This document shows positions 42,445 through 52,543 of a stretch of DNA of 62,397 bases, piece after piece. The DNA lies in assembly GCA_003141895.1 (NCBI GenBank), contig PLNT01000034.1:50315-112711 (forward strand). Direction: 5' to 3'. The first letter of the stretch is position 1; every line of letters begins with the position of its first letter. The stretch comes from Bacteroidales bacterium. Lineage in GTDB: Bacteria; Bacteroidota; Bacteroidia; Bacteroidales; VadinHA17. Below the pieces are notes generated by a model. The model was not told where the DNA came from and ran no database searches. It saw only the letters and a program-made list of their open reading frames with translations. The position numbers were made by a program, and so were the translations under genes.

Positions 42445-43866
42445 TTAAAGGGAGACCAGTCTAATAATAATATCAATTAACCATCCCGGATAGATGCCTA
42501 AGACTAAAATGCTTATAGCGATTATTGCGAGTGTAATATTCCCCCACGAAGTCAATTCGGGAAGTTTACTATCACCCACTGAAGAGAACAGAGCTGTTAT
42601 TACTCTCAGATAATAATATAAACCAATTACGCTATTGATTAACAATGAAATAATAAGGACTAAAAGCCCAGCCTTCATCCCTTCAAAAATGACATAGAAT
42701 TTTGCAATGAATCCTGAAGTTAAAGGTATCCCGGCCAGCGATAATAGTGAAAGTGTCAAAACAATAGCTATCCAGGGTTTTCTCCAAAAAAGGCCTTTAT
42801 AATCTTCAATATTCTCTGCCTCATATTTGTCAGACGACAGAAGGGATATTACGCCAAAAGCTCCTATTGTGGTAATGAAATATGAAATCAGGTAAAAAAC
42901 TGATGCATGTATTCCCCTGTTTGTACCAACAAGTAAAATTATTATCAGATAACCCATGTTTGCGATGGATGAATATCCTAATAATCGTTTCAGGTTCTTC
43001 TGTCTTATCGCAAGAATGTTGCCAAAAAACATTGAAAGAATTGCAATTCCGGATATCGTTACGAATAAATAGTGGTTATTGAATCCCTTGAGACTAAAGA
43101 AGAATCGTATCAGAATTGCCATCACGGCGCCTTTAGAAACTGTAGCGACAAATGCCGAAACTGGTGCCGGAGCTCCCTGGTAAACGTCGGGTGTCCACAT
43201 ATGAAAAGGTACCAATGCCAGTTTGAAACCTATTCCTACCATCATCATTCCAAAACCTGAAATAATCAGAGGTGATAGCTGATCTCCTTCACCAAATGCT
43301 TTTACTATCTCAGTGAATTGCATTGTTCCCGATGCGGTATAAATAAGAGCCATGCCAAACAATAAAAAGGCAGAAGACACTGAGGCCAGAATCAGATATT
43401 TAATTCCGGCTTCAATGGAATTGCTTTTTGACTTCTGGAACGCAATTAGTATGTACAACGATATGCTTAGTGTTTCGATACCCAGGAAGAAAATTACAAA
43501 GTGATTAGCAATGGCCAGAAGCGCTGCTCCAAGAGTTGAAGTGAAAAGAATAATATAGTATTCTTCTCTTACGCCCTCAAGCTGTTTTATATATTCATAA
43601 GAAATAAAAGTGACTAGTAATGCAGATATAAGGAGTATTCCAAGAAAGAACAATCCATAATTATCAATAATAAATAATGTGCCAATTGTATTTGGAATTG
43701 AAGTAAGAATGAAGAAAATCGAAACAAATGCTGCTAAAAACGCAAGAACCGAAAACCAGAATACAACTCTGTAATTCCTTAATATTGAAATAACAAGCAT
43801 GATTACAACAGGTGCTATAGCAATAATGAGGAAGGGTGTCAAACTCAAAAAATCTTTTTCGGTCAT
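42445..43866 (-). CDS. nuoN: NADH:quinone oxidoreductase subunit N
   Basis: Membrane proton-pumping subunit of complex I, 473 residues, normal for the family, with about 14 helices. Landmarks are LALVPFHMWTPDVYQGAPAP, with the conserved lysine/His region, and KRLLGYSSIANMGYLI. It is the last gene of the nuo operon on the minus strand, right after nuoM. It ends about 80 bases from a patch of repeats. The gene order L-M-N at the end of the operon is standard. Confidence 0.94.
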   Translation of the reverse strand: MTEKDFLSLTPFLIIAIAPVVIMLVISILRNYRVVFWFSVLAFLAAFVSIFFILTSIPNTIGTLFIIDNYGLFFLGILLISALLVTFISYEYIKQLEGVREEYYIILFTSTLGAALLAIANHFVIFFLGIETLSISLYILIAFQKSKSNSIEAGIKYLILASVSSAFLLFGMALIYTASGTMQFTEIVKAFGEGDQLSPLIISGFGMMMVGIGFKLALVPFHMWTPDVYQGAPAPVSAFVATVSKGAVMAILIRFFFSLKGFNNHYLFVTISGIAILSMFFGNILAIRQKNLKRLLGYSSIANMGYLIIILLVGTNRGIHASVFYLISYFITTIGAFGVISLLSSDKYEAENIEDYKGLFWRKPWIAIVLTLSLLSLAGIPLTSGFIAKFYVIFEGMKAGLLVLIISLLINSVIGLYYYLRVITALFSSVGDSKLPELTSWGNITLAIIAISILVLGIYPGWLIDIIIRLVSL

Positions 43867-43868
43867 AT

Positions 43869-45485
43869 CTAAATTAAAAATTTAAATCTCTTAAACACCC
43901 CCTCCCGCTTCGCGGGGTCCCCCTGAAGGAAGACAAAATCTGATAATTTAAATGAATTAATTAAAAGATTGAGATTTAACCCCCCTTTAGGGGGGCAGGG
44001 GGGCTCTTGAAAATAAGTTAATTCTTTTTGATTATTCAATGTCTTCAAAATAGCTGGTTTTGCAGCATCGATCACAGGTTTCGGAAACAATCCGAGCCAT
44101 ACAATTGCTATAACCAGTAAAGCAGATACCACCTTTTCCCTGAGATTCAGATCATTCATTTTCCAATCAGTGTTTTTGCTTCCCAGGAACACCTTCTGAA
44201 CAATCCTTAGCGAATATATTGTAGCAGCAATAAGTCCAAGACTTGCCAGACAGGACATCAGAATGTTTGCTTTGAAAGCGCCGATAAGTATCAGAAGTTC
44301 AGCTATAAAATTACCTAAACCGGGTAATCCTAATGATGCCATGGAAAAAATGAGACCGATAGCGCCCATAACAGGAACTTTTTCCCACAGACCTCCCATC
44401 TTATTCAGATCGCGGGTATGAACACGCTCATATAGTTGCCCGACCAGTACAAATAATGCTCCGGTACTGATCCCATGTGCTATCATCTGAACCACAACAC
44501 CCTGATAAGCAAGTTCATTAAATGAAAATACACCCAGAATTACAAATCCCATATGACTGACACTGGTATAAGCAACAAGACGTTTCAGATCAGTCTGTGC
44601 GAAGGCCAGTTTAGCACCATATAATATACCCACAACACCAAGGAGCATACCAACAGGAGCAAATGTAACCGCTTCTGAAGGAAATAAAGGAACAATAAAC
44701 CGCAAAAGACCATATGCACCAGTCTTCAACAGTAAAGCCGCCAGGATGAGGCTTCCAGCAGTTGGAGCTTCAGTGTGAGCATCGGGTAACCAGTTATGTA
44801 AAGGAACAACAGGTAATTTAACAAGAAAAGCAGCAAGAAAGCCCAGCATTATAAGGAACCCGGTTGACTCAGGCATCTCAGTGCCCAGAAGCTGCATATA
44901 ATCAAAAGTGTAAACCCCGGTATACTTTCCGTGCACAAAATATAAAGTTATAATAGCAATGAACATCAGAAGTCCGCTTGCCTGGGTATAAAGAAAGAAT
45001 TTATTCGATGCAGCAGTTCTGTTCTCATGTCCCCAGATACCAATAAGGAAATACATCGGGACAAGCATCAGTTCCCAGAAAAAATAAAATAAAAACAGAT
45101 CAAGAGAAAGGAAAACTCCTGTGATTCCTGCTAAAATGAGGAGAAGATTGAAATGAAAGAATCCGACCCGGGAATCTATTTCTTTCCAGGAAATTATGAC
45201 AGAGATTATCCCAAGAAAAAAAGTCAGAAAGAGCATTACAAGACTGAGTCCGTCAAGTGCAAAGTGAAGGCTGATACCGAAAGCAGGAATCCAGTCAAGT
45301 TTAATATTAATCAACCATCCATTATCCGGTACAACAGACTGGTTAACATTTAAAATAAGCAGAATAAGATCAACCGATAATGCTATCAGTGAAATAAACC
45401 TTGCCCATCGGGGGTTCCGTTTTCCGGTAATCCACGCGAGAAAAGCGGCTGAAAGCAATACTATAATCAGGTAAACAAGTATCAT
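43869..45485 (-). CDS. nuoM: NADH:quinone oxidoreductase subunit M, with repeat-encoded C-terminus
   Basis: Membrane proton-pumping subunit of 538 residues, about 14 helices. The core motifs are present: WELMLVPMYFLIGIWG with the key glutamate, VPLHNWLPDAHTEAP and RLVAYTSVSHMGFVILG. The C-terminal 45 residues (from about YFQEPPCPPKGGLN onward) are encoded by a G/C-tract repeat of about 110 bases (43896-44005) and are not expected from family members. The insertion keeps the frame open and ends 2 bases before nuoN, so the protein is probably still made, with an odd polar tail. Its start overlaps the nuoL stop by 4 bases. Confidence 0.92.
   Translation of the reverse strand: MILVYLIIVLLSAAFLAWITGKRNPRWARFISLIALSVDLILLILNVNQSVVPDNGWLINIKLDWIPAFGISLHFALDGLSLVMLFLTFFLGIISVIISWKEIDSRVGFFHFNLLLILAGITGVFLSLDLFLFYFFWELMLVPMYFLIGIWGHENRTAASNKFFLYTQASGLLMFIAIITLYFVHGKYTGVYTFDYMQLLGTEMPESTGFLIMLGFLAAFLVKLPVVPLHNWLPDAHTEAPTAGSLILAALLLKTGAYGLLRFIVPLFPSEAVTFAPVGMLLGVVGILYGAKLAFAQTDLKRLVAYTSVSHMGFVILGVFSFNELAYQGVVVQMIAHGISTGALFVLVGQLYERVHTRDLNKMGGLWEKVPVMGAIGLIFSMASLGLPGLGNFIAELLILIGAFKANILMSCLASLGLIAATIYSLRIVQKVFLGSKNTDWKMNDLNLREKVVSALLVIAIVWLGLFPKPVIDAAKPAILKTLNNQKELTYFQEPPCPPKGGLNLNLLINSFKLSDFVFLQGDPAKREGVFKRFKFLI
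43896..44005. repeat. G/C-tract hairpin repeat inside the 3' end of nuoM
   Basis: About 110 bases. The outer word CACCCCCT faces AGGGGGGCT, with inner hairpins around CCCGCTTCGCGGGG and CCCCCCTTTAGGGGGG and an AT-rich middle. It belongs with the element at 10944 by architecture and similar words. It lies inside the nuoM reading frame and supplies its C-terminus. Confidence 0.85.
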
Positions 45486-47359
45486 TTGCTAAGCATAAAA
45501 GTTAATATTATTGCGATACCGATTGCGAAAGAAAGCAAATACCATCTGATTTTACCATTTTGAGTGAGACTGAGTATCCTGTTCCCGGAAAGTGCAAGAC
45601 GAGAAAGCCATTTGTTCCAATAATCTATAAAATCATTCTTATCAATTATTGATAACCATATTACCGGCTTAACAAACACAATATCGTACAGTTTGTCAAA
45701 GCCCCACCCTTTTTCAAAGAATTTGTTAATCCGGCTATGACTGAATGGTTCAGATAATGAAGGCTTTTTGAAATATATAATATATGCAATATAAATTCCG
45801 GAAAGAGCAACAATCGCTGAGAGCACCTGAAACAAAAATTCATTATGCTCACCGGCTTTAGTAACTACAACTGGTAATGTATTGTTTATAAGATTTGAAA
45901 ACAAATGAATGTGCCCAATTGAAGCCGGAAGTTCAATAAATCCTCCAAAAAGGGATAGTACAGCAAGGATTATCAGAGGCACTGTCATAAGTTTTCCCGG
46001 AAGAAAAGACGGTTGCGTTTTAGCCTCACCATAGAAAGTAATAAATATCATTCTGAAAGAGTAAAGAGCAGTGAGCAATGCACCTGTAACGCCAGCCAGC
46101 CATAACAATACATTCCCGCTTTGCGATGAAAATGAGTACCACAAAATCTGGTCCTTACTGTAAAAACCTGCTGTTATCAATGGTAGTGCAGATAGAGAGG
46201 CGGACCCTATCAGAAATGTGTAGAATATGACAGGCAATTTCTTTCTTAGCCCTCCCATTTTGAATATGTCATGCTCTTCATCGAGTACTAAAATTACAAC
46301 TCCGGCACCGAGGAAAAGGAGGGCTTTAAAAAAAGCATGTATCATGAAGTGGAATACCGCAGCTGACCATGCCCCTACTCCAAGAGCAAGAAACATATAA
46401 CCTATCTGGCTGATAGTTGAATAAGCAAGAATTCTTTTCAGATCATGTTGCGCCAGAGCGCTGAAACCTGCGATCAGCAAAGTCAATGCACCGATAATTG
46501 CTATTGCCGCCTGTACAACAGGTGCAAGGCTAAATAAGACATGAGTTCTGGCAATCAGGTAAACTCCGGCAGTAACCATTGTGGCAGCATGGATCAATGC
46601 ACTGACTGGTGATGGACCTGCCATTGCATCGGGAAGCCATGTCTGTAAAGGCAGTTGGGCAGATTTACCCAATGCACCGCCAAGTAATAAAGCTGCGGTA
46701 AGTACAGCAATTGAAGATCCAACCGCCCATTTTTCAGATGCATTTTGCATCAGTTCATTTATATTGACAGTTCCAAAATTCAGGAAAAGGATGAAGATCC
46801 CAATTATCATTGCAGTATCACCTATGCGCGTAATAATAAAAGCTTTCCTGGCTGCATATCCATTCGATGGCTCTTTATACCAGAAGCCTATAAGAAGGTA
46901 ACTACATAAGCCTACACCCTCCCAACCAAGATACATAAGTAAGATATTATCAGCCAGAACGAGAACAAGCATCGAGCCAACAAAGAGATTCATGTAGGCA
47001 AAGAATCGTGTAAATCCTTCGTCTTTTGCCATGAATTCAACCGAGTATAAATGGATCAGGAAGCCAACAAAAGTTATAACAAAACAGAAAACCAGGGAAA
47101 GAGCATCAAGACTGAATGAAATGTCAACTTTAAGATTGCCGGCACTGATCCATTGCCATAGATTAACTGAATAAGATTTTACTTCAGGAAGTGACTTTAA
47201 AAATGAGAAACCCGTTATTAATGTAAGAACTGCAATGATCCCAATAGATCCCGCGCCAATATAACCTGCTGTCTTCCGGCTGAGTTTATTGCCGGAAAGA
47301 GCAAGTATGAGAAAACTCAAAAAGGGAATAGATGGAATTAGTGCAATGAGTGTACTCAT
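45482..47359 (-). CDS. nuoL: NADH:quinone oxidoreductase subunit L
   Basis: Largest antiporter-like subunit of complex I, 625 residues (usual about 610-640). About 16 helices, the last of which ends the long amphipathic lateral helix arrangement. Motifs include LGWEGVGLCSYLLIGFWY, LPLQTWLPDAMAGPSPVSAL with the conserved lysine/histidine region, and HDLKRILAYSTISQIGYM. Translation is linked to nuoM (4-base overlap) and lies 7 bases after nuoK. Confidence 0.95.
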   Translation of the reverse strand: MSTLIALIPSIPFLSFLILALSGNKLSRKTAGYIGAGSIGIIAVLTLITGFSFLKSLPEVKSYSVNLWQWISAGNLKVDISFSLDALSLVFCFVITFVGFLIHLYSVEFMAKDEGFTRFFAYMNLFVGSMLVLVLADNILLMYLGWEGVGLCSYLLIGFWYKEPSNGYAARKAFIITRIGDTAMIIGIFILFLNFGTVNINELMQNASEKWAVGSSIAVLTAALLLGGALGKSAQLPLQTWLPDAMAGPSPVSALIHAATMVTAGVYLIARTHVLFSLAPVVQAAIAIIGALTLLIAGFSALAQHDLKRILAYSTISQIGYMFLALGVGAWSAAVFHFMIHAFFKALLFLGAGVVILVLDEEHDIFKMGGLRKKLPVIFYTFLIGSASLSALPLITAGFYSKDQILWYSFSSQSGNVLLWLAGVTGALLTALYSFRMIFITFYGEAKTQPSFLPGKLMTVPLIILAVLSLFGGFIELPASIGHIHLFSNLINNTLPVVVTKAGEHNEFLFQVLSAIVALSGIYIAYIIYFKKPSLSEPFSHSRINKFFEKGWGFDKLYDIVFVKPVIWLSIIDKNDFIDYWNKWLSRLALSGNRILSLTQNGKIRWYLLSFAIGIAIILTFMLSK

Positions 47360-47366
47360 TTTTATA

Positions 47367-47681
47367 TTAATTCGTATCTTTCAAATTATTAACTGCATCT
47401 GCATCAAGTGTTTTAAAATGATGGTAAACCTGTAGTATCAAGGCCAGTGCTATTGATACCTCAACAGCCGTAACCGCCAGAATGAAAATAAACATAACCT
47501 GTCCATCAGGTTGTTTCCAGTGTGTACCCGCAATAATAAAAACCAGACCGGCACTGTTAAACATGACTTCGATTGACATTAACATAAAGATCATATTCCT
47601 TCGCACCAGCAAACCAATCAGTCCCAGGAAGAAGAGTATTCCTGCAAATATTATTTGTGTTCCGACAGGTACTGTAAGCAT
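47367..47681 (-). CDS. nuoK: NADH:quinone oxidoreductase subunit K
   Basis: A 104-residue membrane subunit with three helices, as usual. The conserved glutamate-bearing helices are visible in MLMSIEVMFNSAGLVFI and FILAVTAVEVSIALALIL. It lies 5 bases after nuoJ and 7 bases before nuoL on the minus strand. Confidence 0.94.
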   Translation of the reverse strand: MLTVPVGTQIIFAGILFFLGLIGLLVRRNMIFMLMSIEVMFNSAGLVFIIAGTHWKQPDGQVMFIFILAVTAVEVSIALALILQVYHHFKTLDADAVNNLKDTN

Positions 47682-47686
47682 GGTTT

Positions 47687-48205
47687 TTAATTTGTTTTAA
47701 GAAAACGATGTATTACTTTTTTCTTCTGGCTTCCCAGGTGGTAAGCGCCAATTACCCCGGCCATCAATAAAATAGCAGCTATTTCAACTCCCAATAGATA
47801 TGTTGAGAAGAGTGAAATCCCAACCTGCTTCGGTAATATAGCTTCTTTATCCGGAGATACAGGTGCAACATTTTTTAATGACATAATCAATGTAACAAGC
47901 AGAATAACTGCCAGTATTGAAGGCACAATCCACATTCGGGGTTTTAGCCACTTATTTTCTGATTCACGCTCAAGGCCAATGTTTAGCATCATTGTGACAA
48001 AAATAAAAAGCACCATTATTGCACCGGCATAAATAATCACCTCCAGCGCTGCGATAAAAGGAGCGCTCAAAAGGTAAAATATTACTGATACTGCTAGCAG
48101 CGATAAGATGAGATAGAGCAACGAATGGATCGCATTCTTACCTGAAATCGCCATAATCGTCGATACTATTGCCACAATGGCTGCTATATAGAAAAATACA
48201 TTCAT
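47687..48205 (-). CDS. nuoJ: NADH:quinone oxidoreductase subunit J
   Basis: A 172-residue membrane subunit with about five helices. The family helix ALEVIIYAGAIMVLFIFVTM is clear, with the conserved glutamate/tyrosine pair. The C-terminus (LGSQKKKVIHRFLKTN) is cytoplasmic. It sits between nuoI and nuoK; 11 bases separate it from nuoI. Confidence 0.93.
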   Translation of the reverse strand: MNVFFYIAAIVAIVSTIMAISGKNAIHSLLYLILSLLAVSVIFYLLSAPFIAALEVIIYAGAIMVLFIFVTMMLNIGLERESENKWLKPRMWIVPSILAVILLVTLIMSLKNVAPVSPDKEAILPKQVGISLFSTYLLGVEIAAILLMAGVIGAYHLGSQKKKVIHRFLKTN

Positions 48206-48216
48206 ATCATCTTAGT

Positions 48217-48732
48217 CTATGGTAAAAGATCATTTACATCAACTGGTTTCTCTTCATTTTCCCCTTCTCCTTTTCCTTTTACACCCATATCGACACCAGC
48301 ATTTTTATAGAAGTTATACCCCGGATATTTTCCTTCACCACTGATAAGCAAATGCTCTTTTTCGTAAACCATATTTTGCCTGTCATATTCAGCCATCTCA
48401 AAATCCGGTACCAGCTGAATTGCATAAGTAGGACATGCTTCTTCACAAAAACCGCAGAAGATACATCTTGAAAAATTGATCCTGAAAAATTCGGGATATC
48501 TCCGCCCATCTTCACCCTCAGCAGCCTGAAGAGAAATACAATCAACCGGACATGCGGCGGCGCATAAATAACATGCAACGCACCTTTCTTTCTTATCAGC
48601 ATCCCTTGTAAGAACGATCCTCCCCCTGTATCGTGGAGCAAGATATGGCTTAACTTCAGGATATTCCACGGTTTCTGTTTTGTGAAACACATGAAGGAAA
48701 GTCAGCCACATACTTCGGAGAATGCTTATCAT
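48217..48732 (-). CDS. nuoI: NADH:quinone oxidoreductase subunit I
   Basis: A 171-residue peripheral subunit that carries two [4Fe-4S] clusters (N6a, N6b). Two ferredoxin motifs are present: [15 protein letters not shown] and [16 protein letters not shown]. It passes electrons towards NuoB. The C-terminus is a charged tail. It is separated from nuoH by 154 bases that include an 81-bp repeat. Confidence 0.95.
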   Translation of the reverse strand: MISILRSMWLTFLHVFHKTETVEYPEVKPYLAPRYRGRIVLTRDADKKERCVACYLCAAACPVDCISLQAAEGEDGRRYPEFFRINFSRCIFCGFCEEACPTYAIQLVPDFEMAEYDRQNMVYEKEHLLISGEGKYPGYNFYKNAGVDMGVKGKGEGENEEKPVDVNDLLP

Positions 48733-48778
48733 AACTAATTGTAAATATTAATGAAAGACATATTGTTTTTGTTTGCTT

Positions 48779-48859
48779 TTACCCCCTTCCCTACCTTCCC
48801 CCACGGGGGAAGGAGTAAGTCAATCTTTTCCCCCTTGGGGGAAATAAGAAAGGGGGTAA
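48779..48859 (+). repeat. 81-bp three-stem repeat, copy C, between nuoH and nuoI
   Basis: Third 81-bp copy, same orientation on the plus strand as copies A and B. The linker reads AGTAAGTCAATCT and the first hairpin loop is AC. It interrupts the otherwise tight nuo operon, in the gap between nuoH and nuoI, and would form stems in the nuo mRNA. Confidence 0.93.
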
Positions 48860-48886
48860 CAACCATATGAAATTTATTAATTCCTT

Positions 48887-49831
48887 TCATTTTAAAAATA
48901 TCAGTATCGCTCCGGTTATTAATAAATTAAGTAAAGACAACGGCAATAATATTTTCCAGCCCAGCTCCATCAACTGATCATATCTTGGTCTTGGTAAGGA
49001 AGCACGTAGCAGGATAAACACACAAATAAAAAAGAAAGTCTTAAACAAGAACCAGAATACCGGAGGAAGAAAAGAAGGTCCGAGCCAGCCTCCGAAAAAC
49101 AAGGTAGCAATAATACCTGATATCAGCGTAATTCCCAGGTATTCGCCTACAAAAAACATCCCAAATTTCATGCCTGAATATTCAGAATGATACCCTGCAA
49201 CAAGTTCTCCTTCTGCCTCAGGAATGTCAAATGGGAGCCTGTGAGTTTCAGCTATACCTGCAATGAAGAATACTATAAAGCCAACAAACTGGGGAATAAA
49301 AAACCATGCTCCCTTCTGTGCTTCCACAATCTTATAGAAACTAAAGCTATCGGCCATCATTACTACTCCCATTAACGATAATCCCATGAATACCTCGTAG
49401 GTAAGCATCTGTGCCGATGCTCTCATTGCTCCTATCAAGGAATACTTGTTATTTGATGCCCAGCCGCCAAGTACAATACTATAAACACCAAGAGATGAAT
49501 TACCAAGGAAAAATAGTATGCCGATATTAGAATCAAAAACCACAAAATTTGGTCCGAATGGAATAACTGCGAAGGTTAGTAAAATAGTTGCCATCAGTAT
49601 TCCCGGAGCCAATACAAATACCGGACGGTCAGAGAATGGAGGAACCCAATCCTCTTTAAAAAACAATTTTATTGTATCGGCAACAACCTGACCGATGCCA
49701 AATGGACCGACCCTGTTTGGACCCAGTCTGTCCTGCCAGACTGAGAGCAGTCTTCGTTCAACCCAAATCAGTCCGGCCGCGATAGACAGCGCAATCAAGA
49801 GTACCCCGGCTATGATAAAAACATATTTCAT
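48887..49831 (-). CDS. nuoH: NADH:quinone oxidoreductase subunit H
   Basis: Membrane subunit that contacts the quinone site, about eight helices. Landmarks are [20 protein letters not shown] and the acidic loop [18 protein letters not shown]. The frame opens at 49879, inside nuoG, but the ATG at 49831 gives a start just after the nuoG stop and immediately before the first helix ([17 protein letters not shown]), so it is preferred (about 314 residues; the longer form would be 330). An 81-bp repeat lies in the gap to nuoI. Confidence 0.93.
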   Translation of the reverse strand: MKYVFIIAGVLLIALSIAAGLIWVERRLLSVWQDRLGPNRVGPFGIGQVVADTIKLFFKEDWVPPFSDRPVFVLAPGILMATILLTFAVIPFGPNFVVFDSNIGILFFLGNSSLGVYSIVLGGWASNNKYSLIGAMRASAQMLTYEVFMGLSLMGVVMMADSFSFYKIVEAQKGAWFFIPQFVGFIVFFIAGIAETHRLPFDIPEAEGELVAGYHSEYSGMKFGMFFVGEYLGITLISGIIATLFFGGWLGPSFLPPVFWFLFKTFFFICVFILLRASLPRPRYDQLMELGWKILLPLSLLNLLITGAILIFLK

Positions 49832-49841
49832 TAACAACAAA

Positions 49842-52541
49842 TTAAAGTTTATGAAATTTCCCGCTACCTGGTAGCTCAAAATATTGCATACCTGGCAGAT
49901 TCATTGACAATGCAGCCATGCCTGGCTGAACACCATAACCAATCTTTAATTTTACTTTTATTTTATCATTTAAAATTTCAAGCATAACAAGATCACCATC
50001 ATTAACCATCAGATTAACTGCATCTTTCTCATTTATAAGTAAAGATGGTTCCTGTATCATTTGAGAAACCGATGGGCTCATAGAGCTTAGTTCTTCACTT
50101 CCAAAAATCCGATACAAAGGAAAAATCTGCAACTCATCTTTTTTAACTTCCGCACTCCGGATCTCTGGCTTAAAATATTTATTATCAGCTGCGGGAACGG
50201 GTTCGAAAAGTCTGATCCCCGGATCTCCCCCTTTCATTGATCCGTCAGGTTCATTAAGATAATTATACATTGCCTGCACAGAATTCCATCCTGGTGTCCA
50301 ATAAAACGGGACAAGCGATGACGGAGGATTTTCCTGTTGTCCTTCCATACTGAACTTCAGAGGTGAATCGGGATCCGCCGGAAGCCCGGTTTCACTTACT
50401 GCTATATTTGCATTTATTGCAGTCCTCCCACTATAGCGCATTGTTTGTCGGGGGATTTTGGTGTTCAGCATCCTGAAATCTGCATCAGGCATGTATTTTG
50501 TTAATTTGGAGAAAACAGGTAATTCATTAGCTAATGACTCAACAATATCATCCAGCCTGTTCCATGAATATGAATGATCTGATTCTCTTATTTGTATAAA
50601 GTCAACTAACCATTTCCAGCTTTCCTTTACCTGATTTTTGTTTTCAACTGCTTTATAAAAACGTTGAGCTCTGCCTTCATTATTTATTATCGTTCCTTCA
50701 GATTCCGCGAAAGTTGCAGCGGGCAACAAAATATCAGATTTTTCTGTTGTTCTATTATTAAGATGATCGAGAACGATTATCTGGCTACTCTTCTTAAAAA
50801 GATCATTCACAAAATCATTTCCTGACCTTCTGTATAAATCATTTTCCAGAATTATAAGTGTGTCTGATTCCTTATTTCCGAGATCTTCAAAAGACGTCCC
50901 TGGCATTAATGATAGTCCCATGCTGTTGCATTCCGGCAAAATCATACTGAGCATCACATTTGAACGTTTTGACCGAAGTACTGATGCAATATTTAAGGCT
51001 GCATCTACAATTCCTTCATCTCCATTGCTGACACCTGAAATTATTAATGGATTCTTCGCTTTTAATAATGCTGCAGATATTCTCACTGCCAGTTCTGGCA
51101 GATCTTTTAACTCACTTTTTGCATCTGGTGCCTTTTCATCAACATTCCTGGCGATCGAATAACCCAGGTTTGCTATTTCGTGAACTGAAGACCGGAACGC
51201 CTTTTCTGCAATTTCATCGAGAGAATCGTTATACGTGGTAGCGATAAATATGGGGCTGACCTCATTTTGCCCCAATTCTCTCACAGCTATGTCATTCCAT
51301 AATGGTATGTGGTTCTTTTTTGCTTCTTCATTGGGGATGTTTCTGGCAGCCTGACGTACTGCCAGGGCTACCATCGGAGCGGTATTTGTGAGATCTTCAC
51401 CAAGAATAAAAATGGTGTCTGCCTTTTCTATCTCTTTTAAAGAAGGTGTGTGAATTCCACTTGTCAGAAAATAGTCTGAAATAGTCTTTGTCAGGAGATA
51501 TTCCTTCTTTGAGATTCCGTGATAGAAGTTCTCCTTCCCTGCAAGAGTCATTAAAGCATAATTCGACTCCAGGGTTGCCCTGGGGGATCCAATACCTGTA
51601 ATATTCTTTTTCTTTGAAAATGATTGATTCAGATTTGAATAAAGTTTTTCGTCATTAATCGGTTCAAGTTCAGCTCCTTTGTCCGCACGCAACATTACAG
51701 TTTTTATTCTTTTTTCATCATTCACAAATTCATATCCGAACCGTCCTCGGTCACAGATGAAATATCCGTTTACGGCTCCATTATACCTGCTCATAATGCG
51801 CCTCAGCGATCCATAGCGTTCACTGGCTATGGTATTACATCCCACACTGCAATGAACACATACTGATGGTGCATTTGAGAGGTCCCATTTTCGCGTGAAA
51901 TGTTTCTTCAGAGTTTTATCAGTGAAAACACCTGTCGGACAAACCTCAACCAGATTACCGCTGAATTCATTCTGAAGTGTACCATCCTTGTGTCTTCCAA
52001 AATAAACATGATTCCTCGATGAGAACACATTCAGGTCTCTGCCACCGGCATAATCGCGATAGAACCTCACACATCTGTAACACTGGATACAGCGGTTCAT
52101 TTCATGATTGATAAACGGTCCGAGATCCTGATTTACATATGTCCTTTTTGGGAAATCAAACCGTCTGTAAGTATGACCCGACATTATCGTCATATCCTGT
52201 AAATGGCATTCACCGCCCTCATCACAAACCGGACAATCGTGCGGATGATTTGTCATGAGGCTTTCAATTACAGAAGCTCTGAAAGATCTTGCTTCCGGAT
52301 CCTCAACAGATACTATTAAACCTTCGGTCACAGGTTCCATACATGACATTACAATCCTTCCCTTTGTATCATCTTTATCTCTGAATTTTTTTACCGCACA
52401 TAGCCGGCAAGCTCCAACAGAACCTAGCGCAGGATGATAGCAGAAATGAGGAATGTCTATTCCCAGAGAAAGGCAAGTTTCAAGAAGATTTTTCTCCGCC
52501 TTAACCTCGTATGATTTCCCGTCTATCGTAATCTTTACCAT
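49842..52541 (-). CDS. nuoG: NADH:quinone oxidoreductase subunit G
   Basis: Large peripheral subunit of about 899 residues with a ferredoxin-type [2Fe-2S] cluster ([15 protein letters not shown]), cluster motifs [15 protein letters not shown] and [10 protein letters not shown], and a further motif CVHCSVGC near residue 230 that matches the N7 [4Fe-4S] position present in some but not all bacterial complexes. The rest is a molybdopterin-oxidoreductase-like fold, probably without cofactor. The ATG at 52541 is preferred over an earlier one at 52559 because a GGAGGTAAGA ribosome site precedes it, within the nuoF end. Confidence 0.94.
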   Translation of the reverse strand: MVKITIDGKSYEVKAEKNLLETCLSLGIDIPHFCYHPALGSVGACRLCAVKKFRDKDDTKGRIVMSCMEPVTEGLIVSVEDPEARSFRASVIESLMTNHPHDCPVCDEGGECHLQDMTIMSGHTYRRFDFPKRTYVNQDLGPFINHEMNRCIQCYRCVRFYRDYAGGRDLNVFSSRNHVYFGRHKDGTLQNEFSGNLVEVCPTGVFTDKTLKKHFTRKWDLSNAPSVCVHCSVGCNTIASERYGSLRRIMSRYNGAVNGYFICDRGRFGYEFVNDEKRIKTVMLRADKGAELEPINDEKLYSNLNQSFSKKKNITGIGSPRATLESNYALMTLAGKENFYHGISKKEYLLTKTISDYFLTSGIHTPSLKEIEKADTIFILGEDLTNTAPMVALAVRQAARNIPNEEAKKNHIPLWNDIAVRELGQNEVSPIFIATTYNDSLDEIAEKAFRSSVHEIANLGYSIARNVDEKAPDAKSELKDLPELAVRISAALLKAKNPLIISGVSNGDEGIVDAALNIASVLRSKRSNVMLSMILPECNSMGLSLMPGTSFEDLGNKESDTLIILENDLYRRSGNDFVNDLFKKSSQIIVLDHLNNRTTEKSDILLPAATFAESEGTIINNEGRAQRFYKAVENKNQVKESWKWLVDFIQIRESDHSYSWNRLDDIVESLANELPVFSKLTKYMPDADFRMLNTKIPRQTMRYSGRTAINANIAVSETGLPADPDSPLKFSMEGQQENPPSSLVPFYWTPGWNSVQAMYNYLNEPDGSMKGGDPGIRLFEPVPAADNKYFKPEIRSAEVKKDELQIFPLYRIFGSEELSSMSPSVSQMIQEPSLLINEKDAVNLMVNDGDLVMLEILNDKIKVKLKIGYGVQPGMAALSMNLPGMQYFELPGSGKFHKL

Positions 52542-52543
52542 TC

